Assembly: GCA_910586515.1 (NCBI GenBank)
Contig: CAJUGL010000029.1
Location: 1-43,796, forward strand
From: an uncultured Acetatifactor sp.
GTDB lineage: Bacteria; Bacillota; Clostridia; Lachnospirales; Lachnospiraceae
Length of the DNA: 43,796 bases
Direction: 5' to 3'
Part shown: piece after piece, positions 25,328 through 33,526 of the stretch
Numbering within the stretch: position 1 is the stretch's first letter
Layout of the letters: each line of letters begins with the position of its first letter
Made by a program: the position numbers and the translations under genes
Notes under the pieces: generated by a model
Seen by the model: only the letters and a program-made list of their open reading frames with translations
Databases searched by the model: none
What the model was told of the DNA's origin: nothing

Positions 25328-26095
25328 ATGAAAAAGACAGGAATTGCCGCACAGGTGTATTCCGTCCGTGAACAGGCGGAAAAAGATTTTGCCGGAACCA
25401 TGGCAGCGCTTAAAGGATGCGGTTATGAAGGTGTGGAACTGGCAGGATTGTATGGGCACAGCCCCGAGGAGATTCGGGACTGCCTGAAGGAGCAGGGCCT
25501 GGAAGCTGTCAGCGCGCATGTGGGGCTGGATCTGTTCCGGCAGGATATGGAAGGCACGGTTAAGGCATACCGCACAATAGGGTGCAGCTATGTGGGGATT
25601 CCCTATCTGCCGAAGGAATGTCTGTACGGAGGCGAAAAATTTGAAGAGACCCGCAGCTTTATCAAAAAGCTGGCCGCATGCTGCGCGGAACAGGGAATGG
25701 TGCTGTTGTATCACAACCATACCTTTGAATTCGAGAAGACGGCGTCCGGCACAGTCATTCTGGACGGATTTTATGGGGCCATAGAGGCGGATGTGCTTCA
25801 GACGGAACTGGATACCTGCTGGGTAAAGGCAGGAGGGGCGGATCCTGTAGAATATCTGGAGAAATACAGGGGACGCTGTCCGGTTGTTCATATGAAAGAT
25901 TTTCGTTGGGAGGACGGAAATGCCGAGTTGGTGGCTCTGGGAGACGGCGTGCAGAATGTGGCGGCTGTGGCGAAAACTGCCCTGGAGTGCGGCGCCCAAT
26001 GGCTGGTAGTGGAGCAGGACGATCACAAGTACGGAGAACCGATGGATAACATGCGGAAAAGCATAGGCAATTTGAGAGAAGCTCTGGCAGAATAA
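25328..26095 (+). CDS. Sugar phosphate isomerase/epimerase-like TIM barrel (2)
   Basis: A 255-residue xylose-isomerase-like barrel. It begins IAAQVYSVREQAEKD and carries the metal-binding set: LYHNHTFEFE with Glu near residue 140, ELDTCWVKAGG near 161, VVHMKDFRW near 190 and VVEQDDH near 226. Its compact length resembles IolE/IolI-like and 3-ketoglycoside-lyase-like barrels. It lies between the two oxidoreductases. ATG 25328 follows AAAGGAACGGGG. The substrate is unknown, but the active site looks intact. Confidence 0.87.
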   Translation: MKKTGIAAQVYSVREQAEKDFAGTMAALKGCGYEGVELAGLYGHSPEEIRDCLKEQGLEAVSAHVGLDLFRQDMEGTVKAYRTIGCSYVGIPYLPKECLYGGEKFEETRSFIKKLAACCAEQGMVLLYHNHTFEFEKTASGTVILDGFYGAIEADVLQTELDTCWVKAGGADPVEYLEKYRGRCPVVHMKDFRWEDGNAELVALGDGVQNVAAVAKTALECGAQWLVVEQDDHKYGEPMDNMRKSIGNLREALAE

Positions 26096-26141
26096 AGACA
26101 GATGCCATGGGATAATCACAATAAACAGGAGGAACGAAGAA

Positions 26142-27236
26142 ATGAGAAAATTGCGTGTAGGTATTGTGGGCTGCGGAGGAATTGCCAACGGAAAGCATCT
26201 TCCGGCCATGAAGAGAAGCGGAAATTTTGAGTTTGTGGCCTTTTGCGATCTGGTGGAAGAGCGGGCCGAAAAAGCCAAGGCCGATTACGGCACCGAGGAG
26301 TCCAAAGTATATACGGACTATACAGAGCTGCTGAAAGAGGATGTGGAAGCTGTTTATGTGCTGACGCCCAACAGTTCTCATGCGCCTGTCAGCATTGCAG
26401 CCATGGAGGCCGGGAAGCATGTAATGTGCGAGAAGCCGATGGCCAAGACCTATGCGGAGGCAAAGGCCATGGTAGAGACGGCAGAAAAAATGAACCGCAT
26501 TCTGACTATCGGTTACCAGAGCCGCTACCGCGCGGATTCCGCTTATTTGAAGAGCGCCTGCGAAAACGGGGAGCTGGGAGAGATTTATTATGCCAAGGCT
26601 CATGCGCTGAGAAGAAGGGCCGTTCCTACCTGGGGCGTATTCCTGGATGAGGAGAAGCAGGGGGGCGGGCCTTTGATTGATATCGGTACCCATGCGCTGG
26701 ATCTGACCCTGTGGATGATGAACAATTATGAGCCTGAGATGGTGATGGGTTCCGTGTACCGCAAGCTGGCAGACCAGAAGAACACCGGAAACGCGTGGGG
26801 CGACTGGGATCCGGAAGTCTATACGGTGGAAGATTCCGCATTCGGCTTTATCAGGATGAAGAACGGGGCAACCATTGTCCTGGAGTCTTCCTGGGCGCTG
26901 AATACACTGGATGTGCGGGAGGCGCAGACAAGTCTGTGCGGAACCAAGGCCGGCGCGGATATGGCGGATGGCCTGAGGATAAATCGGGTCAACCACAACA
27001 GACAGTGTGTAGAGAAACCGGATCTGGCGGCAGGGGGAGTGGCTTTCTATGACGGCGTATCCGAGAAGCCGGATGATGTGGAGCAGAGAGTCTTCTACAA
27101 CGCCATTGTAAACGGCGAGCCTTTGACCGTGGAACCAAGACAGGCCATGGTAGTGACGCAGATTCTGGAGGCAATCTATGAGTCCGGAAGAACCGGAAAA
27201 GCGGTGTACATCGGTTCCGAGGAAGAAAGGAAATAG
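26142..27236 (+). CDS. Gfo/Idh/MocA-family oxidoreductase (2)
   Basis: A 364-residue NAD(P)-dependent dehydrogenase, a paralogue of the first but clearly diverged. Rossmann GIVGCGGIANGKH starts near residue 7, EKP is residues 97-99, and GGPLIDIGTHALDLTLWMM near 183 supplies the catalytic Asp/His. After the substrate domain there is a long SVYRKLADQKN to WDPEVYTVEDSAFGF loop. Two oxidoreductases in one operon suggest either oxidation and re-reduction at different carbons or two substrates. The start ATG 26142 follows AGGAGG. Confidence 0.92.
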   Translation: MRKLRVGIVGCGGIANGKHLPAMKRSGNFEFVAFCDLVEERAEKAKADYGTEESKVYTDYTELLKEDVEAVYVLTPNSSHAPVSIAAMEAGKHVMCEKPMAKTYAEAKAMVETAEKMNRILTIGYQSRYRADSAYLKSACENGELGEIYYAKAHALRRRAVPTWGVFLDEEKQGGGPLIDIGTHALDLTLWMMNNYEPEMVMGSVYRKLADQKNTGNAWGDWDPEVYTVEDSAFGFIRMKNGATIVLESSWALNTLDVREAQTSLCGTKAGADMADGLRINRVNHNRQCVEKPDLAAGGVAFYDGVSEKPDDVEQRVFYNAIVNGEPLTVEPRQAMVVTQILEAIYESGRTGKAVYIGSEEERK

Positions 27237-27243
27237 GGGAGCA

Positions 27244-28020
27244 ATGAAATTAGGCAGAATTGCATGGTTTGAGGAAGCTGATTTTGAGAATGCCGGAAAA
27301 CGGGGCCTGGAATTCATTGAGCTGGATGTGAATGACAGGGCGCAGCAGTTCCTGGATAATGTAGAGGTAATCGCGAAAAGAAGCGAGGAGTATCAGATAC
27401 CCATAGCGGCGGTGGGCAGATGGGGAAGCCGCCGGATATCCGCTGAGGGCATCTGCGGGGATGAGCTGGAGCTGGAGAGCAGGCTTGTTGACGCGGCGGC
27501 CAGACTGAACTGCGGGATCTACATTACCGGCTGCAATTATGTGGAGGAACTCTCCTATTATGAGAACTGCAGGCTGGCCATTGCTTATTTTGAGAAATTA
27601 ATAGCCCATGGCGCAAAGCAGGGGGTAAAAATTGCCACATATAACTGCAGATGGGATAATTTTGTCTGCACGCCCATGGCATTCACTATGATCCACGGAT
27701 ACTTGAAGGATTTATATATCAAGTATGATCCTTCTCACTGTATCTACGACGGCGGGGACTATCTGCAGGAAGCAAGAGACTGGGGAGAGCGGTTTATCCA
27801 TGTTCACCTGAAAGGCTCTCTGGTCATCGGAGGCGAGAGGTACGACGATCCGCCCGCCGGGCTGGACCAGACCAATTGGGGAGCATTCCTGGCCATTCTT
27901 CATGCAAAGGGATACAAGGGAGGATTAAGCATTGAACCGCACTCTCAGAACTGGAGAGGGGAGCTGGGCGAAAAGGGAATCGATTATACGATCCGCTATT
28001 TCAGAACGTTAATGTTTTAA
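27244..28020 (+). CDS. Sugar phosphate isomerase/epimerase-like TIM barrel (3)
   Basis: A 258-residue barrel that ends the operon. KYDPSHCIYDGGDY, HVHLKG and SIEPHSQNW carry three of the usual metal ligands. The strand that normally gives the first Glu (E-x-H) reads KIATYNCRWDNF, so that ligand may be missing or replaced by Asn. ATG 27244 follows AGGGGA and lies seven bases after the previous stop. A strong terminator comes right after. The altered site suggests a different reaction from its two paralogues, for example a lyase or a binding role, but this is inference. Confidence 0.82.
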   Translation: MKLGRIAWFEEADFENAGKRGLEFIELDVNDRAQQFLDNVEVIAKRSEEYQIPIAAVGRWGSRRISAEGICGDELELESRLVDAAARLNCGIYITGCNYVEELSYYENCRLAIAYFEKLIAHGAKQGVKIATYNCRWDNFVCTPMAFTMIHGYLKDLYIKYDPSHCIYDGGDYLQEARDWGERFIHVHLKGSLVIGGERYDDPPAGLDQTNWGAFLAILHAKGYKGGLSIEPHSQNWRGELGEKGIDYTIRYFRTLMF

Positions 28021-28025
28021 AAAAG

Positions 28026-28064
28026 GCTGCAGCCGGAAGGATTTCTTCCGTGCTGCAGCTTTTT
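28026..28064 (+). terminator. Intrinsic terminator of the sugar operon
   Basis: GCTGCAG (28026-28032) pairs with CTGCAGC (28053-28059) and an inner CGGAAG/CTTCCG stem, followed by TTTTT. It directly follows the last stop codon. Confidence 0.9.
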
Positions 28065-28156
28065 ATGCGCAGGCCCGTGCGCAAAGTGCGACTCCTCGCA
28101 CCTGGAAGTTTGCCGCTAAAGCGGCGCACGGGCCGCGCGGCGAGTAGGGATAAAAT
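28061..28156. repeat. Dispersed palindromic repeat A, copy 1
   Basis: It shares three blocks in the same order with copy 2 (33451-33510): TTTTATGCGCAGGCCCGTG (28061-28079), a 24-base block (28106-28129) containing TGCCGCTAAAGCGGC, and AGGGATAAAAT (28146-28156). GGCCCGTGCGC and GCGCACGGGCC inside it pair perfectly over 11 bases. It lies between convergent genes, just after the operon terminator. No gene is seen in the remaining bases to 28215. Confidence 0.85.
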
Positions 28157-28215
28157 TGCCCTACTCAATTGCGCACGCAAACGCAGAGGAAGATGCCGCT
28201 GTCGCGACGCAAACT

Positions 28216-29193
28216 TCAGGATAAAACGGAGAGGATCAGGATTTCCACGCTCATGATATCGTTCAGCTGTCCTGTCTTGACAGCCTCTTCCGCCTCAACG
28301 CATTTCTCCACGGCGTTGCGGAGCACGGAAGATTTGAATTTTTCCGCCTGGGCCAGATATTTTCCCGCCACAAAGGGCGCGGTTCCGATTTGGGAGGCAA
28401 TGGCGCGGCTGTCGAAGCCTTTGTTTTTTAACGTCTTTACCTGCAGGAGCATATTGCATTGTCTGGCGATGAGGAAAAGGATGCGCATAGGCGGTTCCCG
28501 CAGGGCCAGCAGGTCATAATACAGCGCAAGGGCCTGTTTCTGCTGCCTGGCTGCGATGGCGTTGATCATGTCGAAAATATGGTTGCTGATGCGGGTGGTG
28601 CAGATTGCTTCCACGTCCTCGGCGGTTACCATGTTTCGTCCGGTGCAGTAGCAGATCAGTTTCTCCAGTTCCATCTGAATATTTTCCATATCCGTGCCGG
28701 TTTTGGACAAAAATAATGCCGCGGTGGCTTCCGAAATCTGCATGTTCTCGCGGGTCAGAATTCCGGCGATCCAGCGTTTCAGCGTTTTTTCGTCCTGGAC
28801 TTTAAATTCTGCGGCATAACCTTTGGACTGTACGGCTTTGTACAGGCGGCTGCGCTTGTCCACGTCACTTTCCGTGAAGACAAAGAAGGAACTTTCGCAG
28901 GGGGCGGCAAGGTACTCGGCCATTTTTTCGCCGCCGGATTTAAACAGTCCGCTGTCGGTGATGAGGAACACACGGCGCCGGGCCAGAAAAGGCAGAGTCT
29001 CCGCCAGGTCGATGATTTCCGAAAGGGGGACATCCTTTCCGCTGTAAACATGCGTATTCAGGGAATCGTCGCCTTCGCAGAGCGCCTGCCGGAGCTTGTC
29101 GCGGTACTGTCTGCGCAGATAGCGCTCCTCTCCATAGAGAAGGTAAAACTGCCTGAAATTATTCTGTTTGATATCTTCGTTGATCTGTCTCAT
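28216..29193 (-). CDS. holA: DNA polymerase III subunit delta
   Basis: A 325-residue clamp-loader subunit. It opens the beta sliding clamp so that the clamp loader can place it on primed DNA. The N-terminal AAA+-like domain shows FYLLYGEERYLRRQYRDKL, FLARRRVFLITDSG and SSFFVFTESDVDKRSRLYK. Domain III has MRILFLIARQCNMLLQVKTL and a C-terminal EEAVKTGQLNDIMSVEILIL, both typical. Length is normal. In many Firmicutes holA lies close after comEC; here it is convergent to, and separated from it by, the sugar module. A -35-like TTGACA is at 29262-29267 on the minus strand, but no convincing -10 is at proper spacing. Confidence 0.95.
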   Translation of the reverse strand: MRQINEDIKQNNFRQFYLLYGEERYLRRQYRDKLRQALCEGDDSLNTHVYSGKDVPLSEIIDLAETLPFLARRRVFLITDSGLFKSGGEKMAEYLAAPCESSFFVFTESDVDKRSRLYKAVQSKGYAAEFKVQDEKTLKRWIAGILTRENMQISEATAALFLSKTGTDMENIQMELEKLICYCTGRNMVTAEDVEAICTTRISNHIFDMINAIAARQQKQALALYYDLLALREPPMRILFLIARQCNMLLQVKTLKNKGFDSRAIASQIGTAPFVAGKYLAQAEKFKSSVLRNAVEKCVEAEEAVKTGQLNDIMSVEILILSVLS

Positions 29194-29283
29194 GATTTCG
29201 CGGTCCTCACCTGGGGCTGTTTTTGTATCTTTCTTATATATTGCGCCCTGCCGGAGGACATTGTCAAGTTATTTCTTTGGCTG

Positions 29284-29338
29284 CTGAACTGTTATGTTGG
29301 CGTCATGTGCTGTGAGCGGCGAAGCCGTGAACGGTGAC
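29284..29338. repeat. Fragment of dispersed intergenic repeat B
   Basis: CTGAACTGTTA and TGTGAGCGGCGAAGCCGTGA, separated by about 16 bases, match parts of the element at 40974-41064 in a different order. The element lies in the 385-base gap between holA and the Spo0A-like gene, which otherwise holds only promoter sequence. Confidence 0.6.
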
Positions 29339-29489
29339 GGTATTTTGTCCCCTATGATATTCTGGTATCATTCAGATAAGAATAGGATGAAAAAGAGTAT
29401 TTTTTGGAAAATTTTGACAATATACGGCGATTCGGCACGCTATATGTACTTTTTTGACAGTTTAGGACGAAATGCGCGGTGGGTTGCGG

Positions 29490-29519
29490 TTGCTGTAACA
29501 AACAATTGTCTTTTATAAT
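29490..29519 (+). promoter_or_regulatory. Promoter of the Spo0A-like gene
   Basis: TTGCTG (29490-29495) and a perfect TATAAT (29514-29519), spaced 18 bases. AGGACGAA occurs on both sides (29464-29471 and 29525-29532) and shares five of seven bases with the 0A box (TGTCGAA), so autoregulation is possible but unproven. Confidence 0.6.
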
Positions 29520-29578
29520 GGGAAAGGACGAATTTAGACAATATATGTATGCAGGGAATCATTTTAGGAGGTAGCTTG

Positions 29579-30100
29579 ATGGAACAGCTGAGTATTACGG
29601 CTACGAAGGATAATGAGAAAATATACAAGATCTTGGGAGACCTGATGAACGGCGATAAAGAATTTCAGATTATGATCACGGTGCCCTCCGGAAAGTCGGG
29701 AGAAAAGCATGTGGCTGTGCAGGAACCGCCGAAACCTGTGGTGGAGCGGGATCTGGAGCAGGATGTGACAGACATGATACATGAAATCGGCGTGCCGGCA
29801 CATATCAAAGGATATCAATACTTAAGGGAAGCGATCATGATGTCCGTGGATGATCCGGGTATGATCAGCTCGATCACCAAGATTCTCTATCCGACGATTG
29901 CAAAACGTTTTCAGACCACGCCCAGCCGTGTGGAACGCGCGATTCGACATGCCATAGAGGTGGCGTGGAGCAGAGGGCGTATGGAAACTCTGGACGCACT
30001 GTTCGGCTATACCATCGACACGGGTAAGGGAAAACCCACCAATTCGGAATTCATCGCATTGATTGCGGATCGAATCAGGCTGTCTTACCGGACTCAGTGA
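29579..30100 (+). CDS. Spo0A paralogue with receiver domain mostly deleted
   Basis: A 173-residue protein. Residues 62-173 are a full Spo0A DNA-binding domain: MIHEIGVPAHIKGYQYLREA, then ITKILYPTIAKRFQTTPSRV, the helix VERAIRHAIEVAWSRG, and KPTNSEFIALIADRIRL. Residues 1-38 (MEQLSITATKDNEKIY..) align with the first strand, helix and second strand of the Spo0A receiver. The rest of that domain, including the phosphorylated Asp and the conserved Thr and Lys, is gone. The protein thus cannot be switched by the usual phosphorelay. AGGAGG lies seven bases before ATG 29579. It may be constitutively active or may compete with full-length Spo0A, whose normal place next to spoIVB is not in this window. 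Confidence 0.88.
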   Translation: MEQLSITATKDNEKIYKILGDLMNGDKEFQIMITVPSGKSGEKHVAVQEPPKPVVERDLEQDVTDMIHEIGVPAHIKGYQYLREAIMMSVDDPGMISSITKILYPTIAKRFQTTPSRVERAIRHAIEVAWSRGRMETLDALFGYTIDTGKGKPTNSEFIALIADRIRLSYRTQ

Positions 30101-30159
30101 GGTACCGAAGGAAAATGGGATTACTGTAAACGGAGTAAATAGTAACAAATTTGGAAAAG

Positions 30160-30177
30160 TTTCACAATCTTGTGAAA
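30160..30177. promoter_or_regulatory. Palindromic operator upstream of glgA
   Basis: TTTCACAA and TTGTGAAA form a perfect inverted repeat with a 2-base centre, ending eight bases before the -35. The regulator is unknown. The half-sites resemble Rex half-sites but in the opposite arrangement, so Rex is not favoured. Confidence 0.55.
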
Positions 30178-30184
30178 GAAAGAC

Positions 30185-30213
30185 TTTCCACTGAGACGAT
30201 ATTGTTGTATAAT
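30185..30213 (+). promoter_or_regulatory. Promoter of glgA
   Basis: TTTCCA (30185-30190) and a perfect TATAAT (30208-30213), 17 bases apart. The leader of about 75 bases ends with GGAGGG before ATG 30296. Confidence 0.65.
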
Positions 30214-30295
30214 AAAGAAGATAATACACTTTAGTTGCTTTTCACGCTGCGGGGTGAAGGGCAGTCATTTCAGCAGTGGTCAGTGGAGGGTTCCA

Positions 30296-31741
30296 ATGAA
30301 GAAAATTCTTTTTGCGGCGTCAGAGGGAGTGCCTTTTATCAAGACAGGCGGTTTGGCAGATGTGGTGGGCTCCCTGCCGAAATGTGTTGACAAGCAGTAT
30401 TTCGATGTACGGGTTATTCTCCCGAAATATGCCTGCATGAGGCAGGAGATGAAGGATAAGATGAGGTATGTGACCCATTTTTATCTGGATTTCAACTGGA
30501 CAAGAGCCTATGTGGGAGTTTTGGAGGCGGAGACGGAAGGCGTTCACTATTATTTTATCGACAATGAGTATTATTTCAGCGGAGGCAAGGTATATACGGA
30601 CGATCAGAGATGGGAGATCGAGAGGTATGTCTTCTTCTGTAAGGCCGTTCTGTCGGTGCTGCCGGTTGTAGGGTTCCAGCCGGATGTAATTCATTGTCAT
30701 GACTGGCAGACAGGACTGATTCCCGTCTATATGAAAGAGCGCTTCCGCGACGGGGAATTTTACCGCAATATGAAATCCGTCATCACGATCCATAATCTGA
30801 AGTTTCAGGGGAAATGGGATACCAAAACCGTGCGGAGCATTACGGGATTGTCCGAATATTTCTTTACGCCGGATAAACTGGAGGCTTACAAAGACGCCAA
30901 TCTGCTGAAGGGCGGCATCGTCTATGCGGATGCGGTGACTACGGTCAGCGATACTTACGCGGAAGAGATCAAGACGCCTTTTTACGGAGAGGGGCTGGAC
31001 GGTCTGCTCAGAGCCAGAAAAGGGGATCTTCGCGGCATAGTAAACGGTATAGATTACGAGGAGTTCAATCCCACCACGGATAAGCTCATAGCCAATCCTT
31101 ACGATGCCATGAATTTCCGCAAGGAAAAAGTAAAGAACAAGCGGGCGCTGCAGCAGGAACTGGGGCTGTGCCAGGATGACCGAAAGATGATGATCGGTAT
31201 TGTCTCCCGGCTTACGGACCAGAAGGGATTTGATCTGATTGCCTATGTCATGGATGAGCTGTGCCAGGACGACGTGCAGTTGGTGATTCTGGGAACCGGT
31301 GAGGAGCGCTATGAAAATATGTTCCGCCATTTCGACTGGAAGTACGGCGACAAGGTGTCGGCCAATATTTATTATTCGGATGCGCTGTCTCACAAAATCT
31401 ACGCATCCTGCGACGCTTTCCTGATGCCGTCACTGTTTGAACCCTGCGGACTCAGCCAGCTTATGGCTCTGCGCTACGGCACGATTCCCATCGTTCGGGA
31501 GACAGGCGGACTGAAAGATACAGTGGTGCCTTATAATGAATATGACAGTACCGGCACCGGTTTCAGCTTTACCAATTACAATGCCCATGAGATGCTGAAT
31601 GCAGTGCGCTATGCGGAACGTATTTACTATGATAAGAAGCGCGAATGGAACAAGATGGTAGACAGGGCTATGGCAGCGGATTTCTCATGGCATGTATCTG
31701 CGGCAAAATATCAGGAAATGTACGATTGGCTGATAGGTTAG
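30296..31741 (+). CDS. glgA: Glycogen (starch) synthase
   Basis: A 481-residue GT5-family glucosyltransferase that extends alpha-1,4-glucan chains from ADP-glucose. The ADP-glucose-binding motif KTGGLADVVGSLPK lies near residue 15. VIHCHDWQTGLIPVY near 135 and the C-terminal EPCGLSQLMALRYGTIP with ETGGLKDTV near 400 are family hallmarks. The start ATG 30296 follows GGAGGG; an upstream in-frame ATG (30254) lacks such a site. No other glycogen gene is adjacent. It is followed after four bases by the flippase gene, so the two may be co-transcribed. The palindrome before the promoter suggests specific control. Confidence 0.96.
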   Translation: MKKILFAASEGVPFIKTGGLADVVGSLPKCVDKQYFDVRVILPKYACMRQEMKDKMRYVTHFYLDFNWTRAYVGVLEAETEGVHYYFIDNEYYFSGGKVYTDDQRWEIERYVFFCKAVLSVLPVVGFQPDVIHCHDWQTGLIPVYMKERFRDGEFYRNMKSVITIHNLKFQGKWDTKTVRSITGLSEYFFTPDKLEAYKDANLLKGGIVYADAVTTVSDTYAEEIKTPFYGEGLDGLLRARKGDLRGIVNGIDYEEFNPTTDKLIANPYDAMNFRKEKVKNKRALQQELGLCQDDRKMMIGIVSRLTDQKGFDLIAYVMDELCQDDVQLVILGTGEERYENMFRHFDWKYGDKVSANIYYSDALSHKIYASCDAFLMPSLFEPCGLSQLMALRYGTIPIVRETGGLKDTVVPYNEYDSTGTGFSFTNYNAHEMLNAVRYAERIYYDKKREWNKMVDRAMAADFSWHVSAAKYQEMYDWLIG

Positions 31742-31745
31742 GACT

Positions 31746-33422
31746 ATGTCGGATAATGGTAGCAGAAAAAACAGCTTTATCGTTCAGGCGGGCATTCTCG
31801 CGGCTGCCGGGATTATCAGCAGGATTATCGGGCTCCTGTACAGGGGCCCTTTGCACCGTGTCATCGGAGATCTGGGGCTGGGGTATTACCAATCTGCCCA
31901 TTATTACTATACGATTATCCTGCTGATTTCTTCCTACAGCATCCCCTCGGCGATATCCAAGGTTATCGCGCAGAAGCTGGCGATGAAGGAGTACCGCAGC
32001 GCGCACAGGGTATTTCGATGCGCCCTGATGTATGTCATCGGGATAGGCGGCGCGGCAAGTCTGCTGTTGTTTTTCGGAGCGGGGATGCTGTGCGATCTGC
32101 AACTCCTGTCGGAGAAGGAAGTTCTGGTGCTGAGGGCGTTTGCGCCCACCATCTTTGCCTATGGCATTCTGGGCGTGCTGAGGGGTTATTTTCAGGCCCA
32201 CGGCAGCATGGTGCAGACATCCGTATCGCAGATACTGGAGCAGGTTGCCAATGCCGTGGTCAGCGTGGGCGCGGCTTATTTTCTTATCAGAGGAATGATG
32301 GGCACAATGGAGATACCGGCGGACGAAGCGGGTCAGGTGAGCAGGGCTACTTATGGCGCGGTGGGAAGCGCTCTGGGCGCAGGGGCCGGGGTGCTTGTGG
32401 CGCTGATGTTCATGACCGGGATATATATGCTGAACCGCGGTACCATTGACAGGCGGATCCAAAATGACAGGCACGCAAGAACGGATTCCTATAAACACAT
32501 CATGCGGACAATCGTTATGGTGGTTACGCCTTTTATTCTGAGCACCGCGATCTATAACCTGAGCGGTACGGTAAATAATACGATTTATACCCAGATTTTT
32601 CCCGGGGTGCGGGAGCTGGACGAAGTGTCTGTCTTCTCCAGATGGGGAGTTTTCTCCGGACAGGCGCTGACCATCTCCAATATCCCCATCGCCTTTGCCA
32701 CAGCCATGGCGTCGGCGGTGATTCCGCAGGTGGCCAGACTGGCCGCAGCAGGGGAGACGGAGAAGGTAAAAGGGAAGATCGGTCTGGCGGTGAAGTCCGT
32801 TATGCTGATATCCATCCCTTCTGCCGTGGGCATGTTTGTGCTGGCGAGGCCCTTGACGGGACTGTTGTTTCACAATACGAAGGAGACGGAAGATCTGGTC
32901 ACAAAGCTGCTGATGACCCTTTCGCTGTCGGTAATTTTTTATGCGCTGTCCACCTTGAACAGTTCCATACTTCAGGGGCTGGGCAGGGTAAATATTCCCA
33001 TTGTGAACGCTGCGGCGGCGCTTGCCGCGCAGACGGTTACGGCCGTTGTGCTGCTGCTGAATACGGAATTAGATTTGTACGCTATTGCGGTTTCTGTCAC
33101 ACTGTATTCCGGCATCATGTGCGTGCTGAACCAATGGGCGGTTCACCGGGCAGTGGGATATCGACAGGAGATAGGAAAGACCTTTCTGATTCCCATGCTG
33201 GCGTCGGCCTGTATGGGGGGAGCGGCCTGGGCCGTATATGAGGGACTCCTGATGCTGACGGCTTCTGCCAGGATATCCGTGGTTGCGGCCGTGGCGGTGG
33301 CTGTGGCGGTATATACCGTGATGCTGCTCCTGTTCAGGGGGATTTCCGAAGATGAGCTGAGGGCGTTTCCCAAGGGATATCTCTTGGTTCGTCTGGCTAA
33401 AAAATGCAGACTGATGAGATAA
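31746..33422 (+). CDS. SpoVB/MurJ-like polysaccharide or lipid flippase
   Basis: A 558-residue membrane protein of the MOP superfamily with about 14 helices. N-terminal IVQAGILAAAGIISRIIGLL and GLGYYQSAHYYYTIILLIS are typical of SpoVB and YtgP/MurJ relatives, which flip lipid-linked cell-wall or polysaccharide precursors. The family includes a sporulation-specific cortex protein, but which role applies cannot be told. It starts at ATG 31746, four bases after glgA. Its stop codon overlaps the left arm of the following terminator. Confidence 0.9.
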   Translation: MSDNGSRKNSFIVQAGILAAAGIISRIIGLLYRGPLHRVIGDLGLGYYQSAHYYYTIILLISSYSIPSAISKVIAQKLAMKEYRSAHRVFRCALMYVIGIGGAASLLLFFGAGMLCDLQLLSEKEVLVLRAFAPTIFAYGILGVLRGYFQAHGSMVQTSVSQILEQVANAVVSVGAAYFLIRGMMGTMEIPADEAGQVSRATYGAVGSALGAGAGVLVALMFMTGIYMLNRGTIDRRIQNDRHARTDSYKHIMRTIVMVVTPFILSTAIYNLSGTVNNTIYTQIFPGVRELDEVSVFSRWGVFSGQALTISNIPIAFATAMASAVIPQVARLAAAGETEKVKGKIGLAVKSVMLISIPSAVGMFVLARPLTGLLFHNTKETEDLVTKLLMTLSLSVIFYALSTLNSSILQGLGRVNIPIVNAAAALAAQTVTAVVLLLNTELDLYAIAVSVTLYSGIMCVLNQWAVHRAVGYRQEIGKTFLIPMLASACMGGAAWAVYEGLLMLTASARISVVAAVAVAVAVYTVMLLLFRGISEDELRAFPKGYLLVRLAKKCRLMR

Positions 33423-33453
33423 CGGGGCGGATCTGAGATCGCCCCGTTTGTTT
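33422..33453 (+). terminator. Intrinsic terminator after the flippase gene
   Basis: ACGGGGCG (33422-33429) pairs with CGCCCCGT (33440-33447), followed by a T-rich TTGTTTT. It joins directly onto repeat A copy 2. Confidence 0.85.
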
Positions 33454-33510
33454 TATGCGCAGGCCCGTGTAATGTAAGTTTGCCGCTAAAGCGGCGCACA
33501 GGGATAAAAT
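33451..33510. repeat. Dispersed palindromic repeat A, copy 2
   Basis: Shares TTTTATGCGCAGGCCCGTG (33451-33469), a 24-base block (33476-33499) and AGGGATAAAAT (33500-33510) with copy 1 at 28061. It is shorter because two spacers between blocks are reduced. Like copy 1 it lies between convergent genes, directly behind a terminator. Confidence 0.85.
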
Positions 33511-33526
33511 CCCCCATGCCCGATAA

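Noticed and set aside
30160..30177. Rex operator
   Set aside because: Rex sites have TTGTGAA on the left and TTCACAA on the right; here the order is reversed.
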